In this document: positions 13,166 through 24,906 of the stretch, in pieces
Numbering within the stretch: the stretch's first letter is position 1
Layout: the number at the start of each line of letters is the position of its first letter
Assembly: GCA_036245805.1 (NCBI GenBank)
Contig: BTRK01000006.1
Coordinates: 310,001 to 374,000 of the forward strand
DNA length: 64,000 nt
DNA from: Pristionchus mayeri
Lineage: Eukaryota > Nematoda > Chromadorea > Rhabditida > Neodiplogasteridae
Reading direction: 5' to 3'
Notes under the pieces: generated by a model
Databases searched by the model: none
What the model was told of the DNA's origin: nothing
The model's input: only the letters and a program-made list of their open reading frames with translations
Program-made: the position numbers and the translations under genes

Positions 13166-15588
13166 ATGCCTCCATCTGTTTCACAAAAAGGAGCGGCTGT
13201 TCAGGTGAACTTATTGACATTTCTCGAGAAATGTAAGATAGATTGACCATTTTCAATCGCTCATTCATTCATTAATTCCGTAGGGTTGAGATAGCAATCC
13301 TATGAGATATGAGATCGTTCTTATTTTATTCAGAAGAAAGGACGGGGTGGAACTAAAGTGATAATCGACGAGAGTAAGAAAGAGCAATTCAATGTTCTTA
13401 GCGGATTTAGAGGTTTGGTGAAGAAGTTAAGAGGCGAATGGACAGTTGAGACGTGAGAAATAGCTTTTATCCTTCATGATTCTATAATCCATGGCATTCC
13501 TCTAAATAAGAGTATGGCATACAATGAATGTTTCAGAAATGCGGATGAGATATCCGACGGAACTTTCATAAACTGTCGAATATTCATTATTCCAGCCCCG
13601 AGAGCGAAGTTCAATAAAGAAGAGGTGAGATCACAGTGTCATTCTATTTCAAAGAAGTGTTTTTTTTCTTTCAAGATCGACGCTCTTCGTAAGTTTTTGA
13701 CAGATGGCGGAGCTTTGATGATAATGTTGGCTGAAGGTGAAAAAATAATAATGCTTTGCATAATCATAATACAATCAGGAGGAGAACCGGAACTGACGAC
13801 GAACATAAATTACTTTCTCGAGGAGTTCGGCATTTTCGCGAATCCCGGTACCTGCGTTTTCCATTGGGTGGTCAAGAGGGCACAGACCAATAAATATCAG
13901 AGAATGCGCGAGTTGTAACACTTACCTCATTGCCGTGATTAGATATGAGTGCATAATTCTGTGCATAATTCGATATTATGCAGACTGCGTAATCCGGACA
14001 GTCTTCTACAAGTATTTCGACCCGAAGGAAGCGCTTGTCTCCAATGGAATCATCAATCGCGCCATTCCCACAGCTGCTGGCAAACCGAGCAGCAACGATC
14101 AGAATGCAAATGCCCAGTGAGTGGGAGAAGTTCGACCATGATGCGTAAGCTCTCCCAGATCCCTCGCCTTCGTCTATCCGTATGGCTGCACTCTGAATAT
14201 CAATCGATCGTCAGCTGCAGTTCTCTCCACTGGATCGACTTGCTTCCCAGTATCACGGCCAATTGCAGCCTTCCATACTCACGAGGTACCTCCGTGACAC
14301 AAAATGGATATCAGGCTAGGATAACTTCTTAAAAACCTGTCTTGGGCGAATTTTAAATTAGAAGGACGCCAAAGATAGCAAAGGAATAACCGCATGCATC
14401 GCAGGAATCTAATGGTCGCATGGTTGTGGTGGGTTCAACGCACATCTTTCACGATACTTACATCGATAAGGAAGACAACTCCAAGATTTTGGTGAGTAGC
14501 AGCCCTGATTGTGAAACTGAAAAAAAAATTATATGTTGTGTTATTTTAGATATTCTCCTAGTGTAGTTCTCAACTTTCTCAACTTTGCAGAAAGTGTTTA
14601 TGGATTTTCTAACGGGCGCTGTGGAGCCGAATAAAATGGACGCTGCGGAGCCGGACCTCGTAGACTATTATCCCGTACCGGACCACATCTACCTGTCCGA
14701 GCAGCTAAAGGTATAACAGAAATTGCATTCACATTTTACAATGTTTCTCGTGTTCTCCAGATACCCCTCTCTGAAGGAGATACCGATGCTTCAGTGATTG
14801 GATCAGATTTCATGCGACTCTTCGACTCCAAGCTTACCTCGTTTGATTTCGCAAAGTGGCCAAAAGTGCTTAAGTGCGCTTTAAAATGTTGCTTTGAGTA
14901 CAATTTGTGCTTTCAGGGCTTACGAAGATCTAAATGTGCAAGCAGATAAACTTTCATTCATCACGCCAACATTCGAAGTGCCGATTCCACGGTTACAGCC
15001 AGCGGTTGGTTCTCTAATACTTGCTCATTTTTAGGAATTATTCAGGTGTTTCCTCCAAACTTTCGTGAATTGCCCCCTCCAGAATTGGAAATGTTCGACT
15101 TGGATGAGATGTTCTCCTCGAGGGAAGTCAGACTGACTCAGCTAGTGCACAAATGTGAGTGCACTCATTATAATGGGAAAATAATAGGTACAAAAGAAGG
15201 GCACTCTCTTTCTCTTTGCCCTTCTTTTTCCTCGAACTTCAGCAGGGTGGTCTTTATTTCGTTGGAAAAGCAATAACATTTTAATCCCTCAGGCGAAGAG
15301 AAGGATCTGGAGTACTTCATTCGAGAGGCTGGAGATGCGTGTGACGTCATTTCCTCTCTCGCTCCCAATGATCGAACTGCGAGAAGAATTCTGGAGAGAG
15401 TATTACACCATCTGGTCGAGTACAAGAAGAACAACATAGTCAGTTTGACTGAAGCTTGATGGTCATCCTTGTTGATTACTCAACAGGACGACGACGATTC
15501 GATGCCTGCCGATGAGCATCTCTTCAACGTTCCCTCGGGCAATTTGGTCGTCGGAGACTTCAGCGATCTGGAGGACTACGATGATTAA
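13166..15588 (+). CDS. osm-6: Intraflagellar transport protein IFT52/OSM-6
   Basis: IFT-B core subunit needed to build sensory cilia; in worms it acts in ciliated neurons. Fourteen exons: 13166-13204, 13334-13452, 13537-13624, 13676-13736, 13779-13847, 13984-14116, 14159-14285, 14405-14491, 14591-14710, 14761-14873, 14917-15004, 15046-15154, 15293-15438, 15487-15588. All phases agree and the product is 466 residues, close to the usual length. The N-terminal half is the GIFT domain, with family signatures YFDPKEALVSNG and FVYPYGCTLNI. The central part has VFPPNFRELPPPELEMFDLDE in its known place (split here as VFPPNFRELPPP and ELEMFDLDE). The C-terminal helix around EEKDLEYFIREAGD is the part that contacts IFT46/IFT88 in other species. 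The tail is acidic. Start Met is a short 13-residue exon ending at a clean donor. No breaks seen. Confidence 0.95.
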
Positions 15589-18527
15589 TTAATTCAATTA
15601 AGTTGTTGAGTACCTAATAAACTCAAGATTGCTCAGAATAGGAGGCAAATTAGTCTTCAGATTCAGACTTGTTTATCTCGATCTGTATTCCTTCACCCAG
15701 TCTGTAATAGACGCGTCGCTAGACAATGCGGTAATAGACTGCACTGTGTCTGAATGGTACCCAGAAGCCTAGAAATGCCTTCTCTCGCCCCCTCACTATC
15801 CAAACAAGCCAGTCTAGATCTCGGGCTAACATTTTGTTTCTATTTTCTCCTTTCTCACGTTTACTCTCCTCAAATATACCTCCGGAAGAAATGAATGATG
15901 ATCTCACCAGACATGTGGTAATCCTGTACTGCCTTTTGGTTCATTTGGATGAAATTTCTTACTGTTCGCGTGTCCGCACCAACCTTAATTAGTTCGTCAT
16001 TTTCTGCATAGTACACGAGTACTACTACGTATCTAATAGTGTCACGTAATAAGACCGTTCTCAATTCCGAGAACTACGTAGGGCGATAAATATTCCACTT
16101 ACACTGTGCCAAATTCAATTTGAAGCTAATCTAATTCCTTTAAAGCATGCCTTTGCTCCATATTTCGAGTCACCTGCGACGTTTCTCTTTGTCTCGGTGT
16201 CACGCACTCAAACCATGCTAGAAAAAATAAACCAGGACTAAAAATAGTTGCGAACGAGGCCAATTCTCATTTCTCGTGGCTCATCCAAAACCCCTCGCCT
16301 TACGTCAACTTTTGCATGTCACATGCTTCCATTTCGTTGTATACGGGGGAATTCAACGAGATACTCGACGTGTGGAATGGAATCATATTTCACGCCGAAT
16401 GCCCATTGGTTTTCCGTGTCGACGCAGAGAACTTCCATGCCGCATGACTTGTTATCGAGGGGTTGAACAACATGTCTAACAACCACTTCTCCAAACTTGC
16501 CCCTGGTACGAGACCGCTTGTCCTGATGAGTTCTGCCCCTTATTGGTAGTTTCCTGAGGCTATTTTGTCGTGCAGAATGGGCCGTCTCTAGCTCTCACAT
16601 GTCTTTTCTATTCATTGAACTACCCTCTCCTTCCCCTCCCCAGACCTCGTTTCATCTTTGCAGCAATGGCATCTTTGCAGTCCACTAGCCAATTGAAGAG
16701 TATCCCCCGCTATCCAATTAATGCGCAATCAAATATTCAAATTTAATTATACGTTTCCTCCACACGAACTCCTTTTATCTGTCCAGGTTAAACATATCAC
16801 AATTCATCTTCTTTTTCTCTTTTGCGCTAACAATTTTGACCATTCTTTGCAGGCGATTTACAATACATATTTCAATTCCTCACATATTTGTTGTTCTCAA
16901 TTTTCCGTAAATTTCATCATCGCTTACTGAATAACTTTGGAGAACGAATAATATTTGTACAGAGGCGTTCGAGAGCATTTACATGAATTCATTAATATAT
17001 ATTATTTTCCATCCAGTACAATTTGGATTGTAATTTTGTTATCCGTTTCGAGCCGAGTATGAACATCCATATTTAGTTGAAGCAACTTGTTTTGGTGGAC
17101 TTTAGCGTCAAAAAGCAATATCACACATCTGATATCAGAGGAATTAGTGGAGTTCAGATTGAGCTACACTCTGGCCTTCTATTGCAATAATCCTTGCGAA
17201 TATCAACGTATTGCCGTGTTAGCCCAACTGAGACTTCCGCATCTGTCCGAAACGAGAAAGGGAGAACGTGAGAGTCGGTTCAATTTCCAAGGCACTCCTT
17301 CAATGCCTTGTTTCTCACATCCTTCATTTTGCATGCCTTCACTATGAATGTGCAATATGCTCCCTCATTGCTCACAATTTGAATGTTCCTAGTGCTCATT
17401 TTCGGTAGCTGCTTTTCTCATCTACTCTTCACTCTTCCTCCTCCTCCTCTCTACTCGTTTGTTTCCCTCTCGATCTCATATCCGATAGACTTCGGCAATT
17501 CGTCCCATTCTTCACATTTCGCTAACGACTCTGGAGAGAGAATGGACCGGGCAAACCATGCTTATTCCTTTACGTAATCGCACAAAGGGGAAGATAATAA
17601 TCCCCGGTCAACATCTCTAGTGACTAACATCTGTCATCTGTAATCCCCGGTCTTCCAATTATTATCAGGTCTTGCGACCGGTCGCATGATTGAAAACAAG
17701 TATGGCAGCAGTAATAGCAGTCAACGTTCAAGTCCTTCTCGCTGTCAGTTCTCCTCTAGAGTTCACTCGTAATAGCCATCCCTCTCCACTTGTAGAACTC
17801 TCTCACCTCAGGAAAAGCCATCCATTTCTAGTCTTGCTGAGGGGAATTCTCCCCCGCCATCTAAGCGAACATCTTCGTCCATCTATCATCGAATTAATTC
17901 CCTATCTCTCAGGACCAAAGAACACTTAGTATCTGATTGTGAGGCCTCTTTAAGTAATTACCGTATAAGAGATAGTATGATGAACAGCTACCGTTCTGTC
18001 TTTCTTCGACTCCTCCCCATCCTTTTCTCATTATACAATCCTTCTCCCTGTGCTCAACACCAAACAATTACGGACTCAGTTGAGGGGACCCCTCTTATTC
18101 AGAACCGCAGAAATCCATTATCGATCAAGAATTTCGTTCGCATGATTTAGATTTCGTTCCTTTTCTCATTGCTCGGGAAAAAAATGTCCTCCACTTTTCC
18201 GCAAGGGTTGTCATTTTTCCAGCCTTTTTTTCTTTCTCTCGGTATTTCACACAGATGAAATCTCAGTTCGTAATGCCACTCGGGAATCCTTAGTCTCTGT
18301 GTCGAGTTTTCTTCTCCCATCTCAATTCGCTCGCACTTACGAAATGCTCTTCCCGGATCCTCTGTTATTTAGCGCTTGCCCGAATTTTTCCTGTTTGTCG
18401 TTGGGGTCTTTTCGAGATTCCTACTAGATATAAGAAGACGAACGAGGAAGGACCCTTCGAGTCCTCCCTCACTCGTTGCCCCTACCACTCATCCCGTTTC
18501 CTTCCATCTCTCATCTCATTCAGAGTA
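15589..18527. other. Long intergenic region
   Basis: About 2.9 kb with no gene I can support. On the minus strand, 15719-16064 has two open stretches with fairly protein-like composition (for example ENDELIKVGADTRTVRNF), perhaps a decayed gene or transposase fragment. The rest is CT-rich and probably includes promoter sequence for the GPCR gene downstream. Confidence 0.35.
15616..15621 (+). terminator. Polyadenylation signal of osm-6
   Basis: Canonical AATAAA, 28 nt after the stop codon. Confidence 0.7.
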
Positions 18528-21500
18528 ATGGTGGAGACTGTGAATGACTCGATGGATCCATTGATGGATTCCTTACCTTCTGAATCCGTGGATATCACCT
18601 CCAAGCTCTTCACTGACTACATCAACGTCTTCCTGCAGTGCGCCTTCGTCCTCATTGGTCTGCCTGTCAACATCTCCACTCTCGTCTACATAGTCCACAA
18701 GTGAGCACCTTCTTCCTCTTATTCCCACATATCAGAATAACCACATCAAACACAATCTCTGCAGTTTGTTGATAGTGTCACGTGCAACGAAATGTGTCTA
18801 ACGTCCTCCGCATTTCCAGATATCGACACGCTCGGAGTTTTCTCTTACTCCTTCACATAAATCTGAATATCACTGATGTTCTCGTGAGTTCTCTTTCCCT
18901 TTAGTCACGTACACAATTATTTTTAGCACACTCCTAGCAAATAGTGAATGAAATTTGGAGATCCAAAATTACATCCTGTTTTTTTCATTTAGTTTCTAGC
19001 AATTCCGCTATACAATTCGTGAATTGTGGCTGAAGCTCGTGTCGGAAACTCGAGGGGATAACCACATGGTTTAGCGGGGTCTCAAAACTCGTCTTCTTTA
19101 ACGGAGGAGTACGTTCATTCCAGTACGGGGAGAATTGACAATGAGTAGGGAAGTCGCTCGTGACTCATGACAGAAGCAGCACAGGGGATTGCCCAACGTG
19201 CATCTTCTCCTTCTCAAAACTATAATTTTTTCATGGTATTTCAGAGAACAAACCGTGCATAAAAGGTACATTCACATACCTGATGTTCAGGTGCTGGCAG
19301 TGTACAGTACTGGCTACGTCGGATGGCTCATCACTTACGAATGGCGAGCGGGAGACCTGCTATGCAAAATCATGCGCTTCTCCGACGTTCTTATCTTCTC
19401 AGCTAGGTTAGAAATACTTCAGGTTTACGAGAACCCATTTTTTTCTACAACCCATATACCGTCCTTACTCTGAGTCTAACGAATAGGCAGTGGTAGTCGA
19501 ACAGCATAGTGCGTTGTGACCGTGTTGTTTTTGTCTTCTCTCATATTGCTGTAGAGAGTCAATTGTCGTTCTCACGCTTCTTATGAAGAAAAACGGCGCC
19601 ATGCAAATAGGACCCCCGAGACTAGCGATCTCTTCGGCCCCTACGGAAAATTCACGTGGGAACGACAGGATATGACCACATCATGATGAACGTTGTTTAA
19701 TACGGTCTTTCCTTTTTATTACTGAATGTACTCTGCTCTCTAAGAATCTCACGAACCATTTCCCATAACCAAGTTGGCTGGGCGGAAGGAGGAAGATGAA
19801 TGGTGTACTTCCGAGAACGGGAGATTGAATTACCATAGGAAGACAAATTAGTGCGGAAAGCAGCATCTCTGTTGTTTTCGGATCCTCTGATGATGTCTCC
19901 TGGTCAGATAATTACTTTCCGAAAGAGTGCACGAGGACCAATGATCAATCAACAAGGCCTATACAATTATCCTTCATTAGGGTCCGTTCTGCAATGGTAT
20001 TCAGTCTCTCTCGAGAAAGAATTGGCTTGTTGTCTCTGTTCGGTCTGCGAACTATCTGGACAGACAAAATATTAGGTTGTAACATAAGTTTTGTCGCATT
20101 TCGGAGGTTCACAATATTTCCATGAAGGATACTTCTCAAACATTATCAATGCCTGACCTCCTAGTATATGTTTGGGGTGTTCATGCACATTCAAACCATA
20201 GGGTAGAGCTGAACTGCGCACGCTGGCTATGCGAAAAATATTAATATGAACTGATTTAAATTTGGTGCAGATTTTTTAATTCGTTTGATCAGGTGCTAGT
20301 TCTCAGAGATGAATAATGAACCAAACTTCTACAGCATGGTGATATACCCCGTCAATGCTCTTTCAAAATATACGCCAGATATGGTGCTATGTTGAGCGGA
20401 ATCAAAGATATACTTCACTGAGTGTAAGGTTAGCCGCTGATTCGTAGCCAACTTGACCAACTCTTCTGAATCCAGAATTGCAACAACAGTGACTAACATA
20501 AGTGCGTTCCAATTACCACTCATGGAGGTATAATTTATCATTAAACAAGTGAGAGAAAGAACACTCCACTTGTGGGAAATTTGAATTTTTATTAATTCAA
20601 TTCGCGCACAATTTTACCAAAATATGCAAGTTTAGGTGTTTCGAATTAAAGATTGTCATTCAAAAGCTATTTATTTCCAAACTTATCCCAAGTAGATACT
20701 AGTAAGGGAAGGGTTTATGGTTAGGATGGACACAACAAATCAGATATTGAACATGTGTGCGAGGTAGGAATATGAACAAAGTGCCGATTTCATTAGTTTA
20801 ATTTACATACCATCGTTCTGAATGGAGCCACTTATCTCAACAGAACCCAATCTACCCCAAACTTTGTCTGCATACTGACCACTTTGGGTGAACTATATTC
20901 CACCACTATTTGGATCTGGATATCTATTGAGAAGAAAATTCGGCTTGCGAAAGTTTTCGCGACCGTCACCAACCATCCACATTATACAAATTCGTCTACA
21001 TTTCTAGAACGATTTTCGTTTGTCATTATCCGTGAGTGGTTCAAAATTATGCACATATGTAGTACTTTACGCAAATCACACAAAATCGGCATAATTTATC
21101 CTTTTCAAGAAGAGCTGATGCGTGAAAATGATTTGTAATCCTTATCTCAGTACAACTTTGTCTGACTAATGTGCCTCCTCAACTGCCTTGACAGGACTGA
21201 AGTAAAGCGCGTAAGAAAGAGTACGAAGGCCCTCACTGATGATGAATAACGAAATTGAGATTAAATTAATTCGAAGAATTTCTGAGGTTAAAATGCATAA
21301 GAGATTGGACGCGACAAAACTTATGTTACAACCTGATATATGGTAGGAAACGAAGAATTCAGAATAAACTTGTAGTTCCAACATCATGGTGAGCATCGCC
21401 GTGTATCGTCTGTGTGCGCTTCGCTCGCCAATGTGGGTCTCAGCTGTCGGGCACTCGAGGGTAAGTCACCATCCTTCCCTTATCCATGGATTGACTATCA

Positions 21501-22946
21501 CAAAAGATCAATGATTGATCGGTCTCACTATGTACAAGGTCGATGAGTCTTTCCTATCTCTTGAGACGAATGGATTGAGGATACGGTAGTTTGATTTAGG
21601 TGCCTCGAATCGTGCTCTCTGCATGGGCAGCCGCCCTTCTCATCGCCCTTCCGCAGCTATTCTTCTGGCGAACTTCAACTGCTGAGTTCGTTCTAGTGAG
21701 TGATCTTTTCATTCAAAAATAAGATACCACGAATTTGTCTTGTATATAAGGAAGGTGCTACCCGATAACATATTGTGTTACTGCGCATAGTTTAGATATC
21801 TTGAGAATAATGAATTACAGGAGGATGGAGTGACTCAGACCGCAACTCAGTGTGTGTCGGTGTGGACTGCGAACCTGAACAGTAACATTAGCTTGACCGA
21901 GCGAGATCACATCATCATGATGGGCTACAATATGTCACAGGTGAGCAGTGAGTAAGGCAAGCAATTCAACGGCATCTTCTCTCGCGGTTGCACGAGAAGA
22001 CATACTGTAACACCCCGAATAAGATCCTCCCTTTCCTTACAGATTCTGCTCATGTTCTACATTCCACTCGCGATCGTCGCCACTTGCTACGTACTCATTC
22101 TCAGGGTACTCGATTAAAGATTGATTCGTACTTACACGACCAATCATTACAGGACATTTATTCTACCCTGAACGTCGATGGCGACGAATCGAGTGTCCTC
22201 TATGCGGCAGAGATTACGCGTCTCTCGTCCTGCGGCAAGAAGCGATCACAGGCAAAACCAGGAGATTCTTCAGGAGGTATAATAACAAGTTCATATCTAT
22301 ACCATTCTCCCTTTCTAGAATGGTTAGCCTTCCAGAAAGTCGAAGTCTATATTCTTGCAGTGATTCTCCAGCAGCGGACCCTGCGTGGTCAGGACAAGTT
22401 CCAGCGTGCGAAGGTGCGTTCGCTGCGGATCACTCTCCTGCTCATCCTCACCTACATCATCACTTGGCTGCCCTACAACCTTCTCTCGTGGTGAGTGTCG
22501 ATACTGATGGGGAGAAGTGTTGAAGAAATCACAATTCCAAGAAGTTTGATAGGGATACATGTTTCCAATTGCAGGTTGATGATGCTGCAATTCGAACTGT
22601 ACCGTGAATACGAAGACGTTCTCTTCTTCCTTCACAATCTCGTCGTCCTCAACTCAGTCATCAATCCATTCATTTATGGTAGATGTCAGGTGGGTGACTC
22701 ACCTTCTGCTCTTGAATCACCAATATTAATTTCCGTGTCTCATCTCTTTCCTTATTGCTCGCATTCCGGAACGAAAGTAATGTTCGAATGCAATAAAGTG
22801 CGCATAAACTGCTAAAAGGAGTAATAAAGAGTGTGTTAATTAATTTTTTTGAACAGGGTCTCAAGCTCATTCTGCGATGTGGAGCAAAGAGGAGGCGAAC
22901 GAGGAAGAGAACACCGGAGAAACAACTGATCGAATGCTGTCTGTGA
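18528..22946 (+). CDS. Class A GPCR, GnRH/AKH-receptor-like
   Basis: Seven-transmembrane receptor of 391 residues. Exons: 18528-18700, 18820-18883, 19291-19406, 21376-21460, 21600-21695, 21821-21940, 22043-22105, 22153-22276, 22361-22490, 22575-22689, 22857-22946; phases agree throughout. TM1 holds GLPVNIS. The TM2/TM3 region ends in WRAGDLLCKIMRFSDVLIFS and SNIMVSIAVYRL, the layout of gonadotropin-releasing/adipokinetic hormone receptors. TM6 has TWLPYNLLSW and TM7 NPFIYG, followed by a basic tail. The DRY motif is replaced by VYR, as in several nematode gnrr-type receptors. Cys in the CKIM segment and Cys in TQCVSV can form the TM3-ECL2 disulfide. The ligand is unknown. A peptide receptor expressed in neurons or gut is likely by family. 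Intron 3 is 2 kb and holds a mariner-like remnant. Confidence 0.85.
20074..21334. mobile_element. Degenerate mariner-like element
   Basis: A 1261-bp segment in GPCR intron 3, bounded by inverted copies of a 24-bp terminal repeat that starts AGGTTGTAACATAAG and continues TTTTGTCGC. Length and termini fit the mariner family. I find no intact transposase. Short open fragments on both strands are interrupted, so it looks dead. Confidence 0.75.
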
Positions 22947-23324
22947 TGGACTCGTGCTCATTAGCAGTTTTAATGTTTCGCAATTAATGTCCTCCTCGTA
23001 TTTTCAACAATAAATGACTCGGGCAACACATCAATATATTTACCAAGTCTGGTTCTGTCAATTGAGGAATTTTATTGAATTACAGAAACAAGAGATCCGT
23101 TTTCATGCAACAATTCTTATCTCGTTTTAACACTGTCTATGTTTAATTGGGGGGACGAATATTTCCAAAAGTTTCGATAATCAGTGTTGAGCAATACAGT
23201 GAAACACTTTTAACCAAAATACCAAAATATTTTTCTCTCTCATTCTGCAAAACATCGATCGTTCATTGTTCCTCTCTCATTTCTTCCAATATCCGATTCA
23301 TTTCTATCTATTCACTCGGCCTAG
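22947..23324. other. Short intergenic region
   Basis: Contains the GPCR polyadenylation signal and the upstream region of the glycoprotein gene. Nothing else seen. Confidence 0.5.
23009..23014 (+). terminator. Polyadenylation signal of the GPCR gene
   Basis: AATAAA, 63 nt after the stop codon at 22946. Confidence 0.6.
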
Positions 23325-24906
23325 ATGGGTCGTCATATGCTCTTTCTCCTCCTTTTTCTTCTGATTTTCGCTCACCTCGGAGATGCTTCAGTCTGCTCGG
23401 CACAGGTACATTTTATTATTGCTAGATCTATCATCCATTCCAACAAGTTCTTATGTAACACTCTTGATCAAGTCCAGTTTTAACCATTTATTTTTTATTT
23501 GAATATCTTTATATTTCAAAGACGAATTTCACTATCTGGAACTGTACGGACGGGAACGATGTCCGCCAGATTTATACAGTAGACGAGGCAGAACAGCCCG
23601 CCTGTTCGAACGATTCGGCTTTCACGCTATCGATCGAGTGATAGAGCATTAATAAACCTTTTAATTAATTTTATGTCACAGGCCGCACAATTCTACTCTG
23701 TGGAGTGTTAAATTCATCGCTCCTGAAACTACATCGATGTTCGTTAGCATTAGTAGTTCAAGAATGTAATAGGGTATCTTGCAGTTATGACATTTCGTTT
23801 GCATTCATCGAGGAGACAATACCAAATATAACATTGCGTAATCCCTCCAATTCATCTCCAGACTCTCAAAAAATCAGTATTTGTAAGTGAATGAAGGTAG
23901 TGGAAATATTCATGAAAATGCTCAGCTGTATCGTCGCTCGATGAAAAACCAACAATGAAAATTGAAGAATTCACGCTAAATTCAAATGTAGATTTTTGAA
24001 TGAAATACAAAAGCTAATTAATACCATTAAGGATATAATGAAAATTTTCGAAAATTCTACACTTCTCATTAATTCAAATGTGTATAACTCTTCAGACTCT
24101 ACATGGAAAAAGTTCTTGAATAGGCTTTCCAGCAAGATTGGTGAGTGCAACCAGAACAAAGTGTGAGCAAATATATCAAAATTCAGACGGTTGCCTCTCT
24201 TCGTGGGCCCCGAAAGGTGGACAATCTGCATGCATTCTAGTCAAGCATTCACATTTTCAGTGTCTCAAATGCCAACGGGATCAGTTGATCCCACCACCAC
24301 TGCTGCTCCGGTCGAATCTACGAAGTCGATATCTGCATCGGAGGGAGCAGGTTTGCACATATTGAGCCTCGATGCGATCCTCTTCCTGAGAAAATAAAGT
24401 AATATTCAGTCGTCAGCCTTTCAACAATGATCGCCACCACATCAGTTCTCTCTTTCATTGCCGTCGTTCTTCTCATCTGCGTCATTGTTTTGATTTGTTT
24501 AATAGACATATCATTAATACGAGCTAAAAATATCTGATTATCAGTGGATCAAGCTGGTTCGAGCCCGTCGATCGGATAAAACTACTCGCCAGAAGTCTAT
24601 GCCTTCTTCTTCCTCCTCAGTGCTCAACAGTAGTAGATATAAACTGGATCGGAACTCTGTGAAGGTAAATTATCCTTAATCGAACATCCTTCCAGTTTGG
24701 AGTGAAATTTCAATGCTTGTTTCAATAAGAATTATAATGTATAGAAGGAGACGTGGGAGAATCGCAAATCGAAGGAACGTCGCATTAAAAAGAAGGATAA
24801 AACGGAGCCATCAACTCGCAGAGAGAATCAAGCTCAGAATTCGAAGAAAATTGTTCGCCCCAAGCTTAACAGGACTAACGATACCTTGGGCAGCTTCGAC
24901 TCATAA
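23325..24906 (+). CDS. Type I membrane glycoprotein, unrecognised family
   Basis: Reconstructed 333-residue single-pass protein. Exons: 23325-23405, 23522-23637, 23682-23738, 23785-23882, 23926-23987, 24032-24140, 24187-24216, 24261-24350, 24410-24486, 24545-24664, 24745-24906. It starts with a clear signal peptide (hydrophobic core LFLLLFLLIFAH). The ectodomain, to about residue 220, has about eight N-glycosylation sequons (NFT, NCT, NDS, NST, NIT, NSS, NST, NSS), a few Cys, and a Thr/Ser/Pro stalk (DPTTTAAPVESTKS). One membrane span (about 221-241, LSFIAVVLLICVI) is followed by a basic, serine-rich and lysine-rich cytoplasmic tail of about 92 residues. The layout suggests a cell-surface adhesion or receptor-like protein. 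I recognise no domain. Several junctions are weak (intron 5 acceptor AAG at 24031; donor GTTTTG at 24487), so the exact ectodomain may change. Confidence 0.7.

Noticed and set aside
15719..16064. Minus-strand open stretches between osm-6 and the GPCR
   Set aside because: Fairly protein-like, but I could not join them with valid splice sites or name a family.
24141..24360. Alternative frame through the glycoprotein stalk (rich in Cys and His)
   Set aside because: It needs a stop-terminated exon. The chosen splicing keeps the Ser/Thr stalk and leads in phase into the membrane span.
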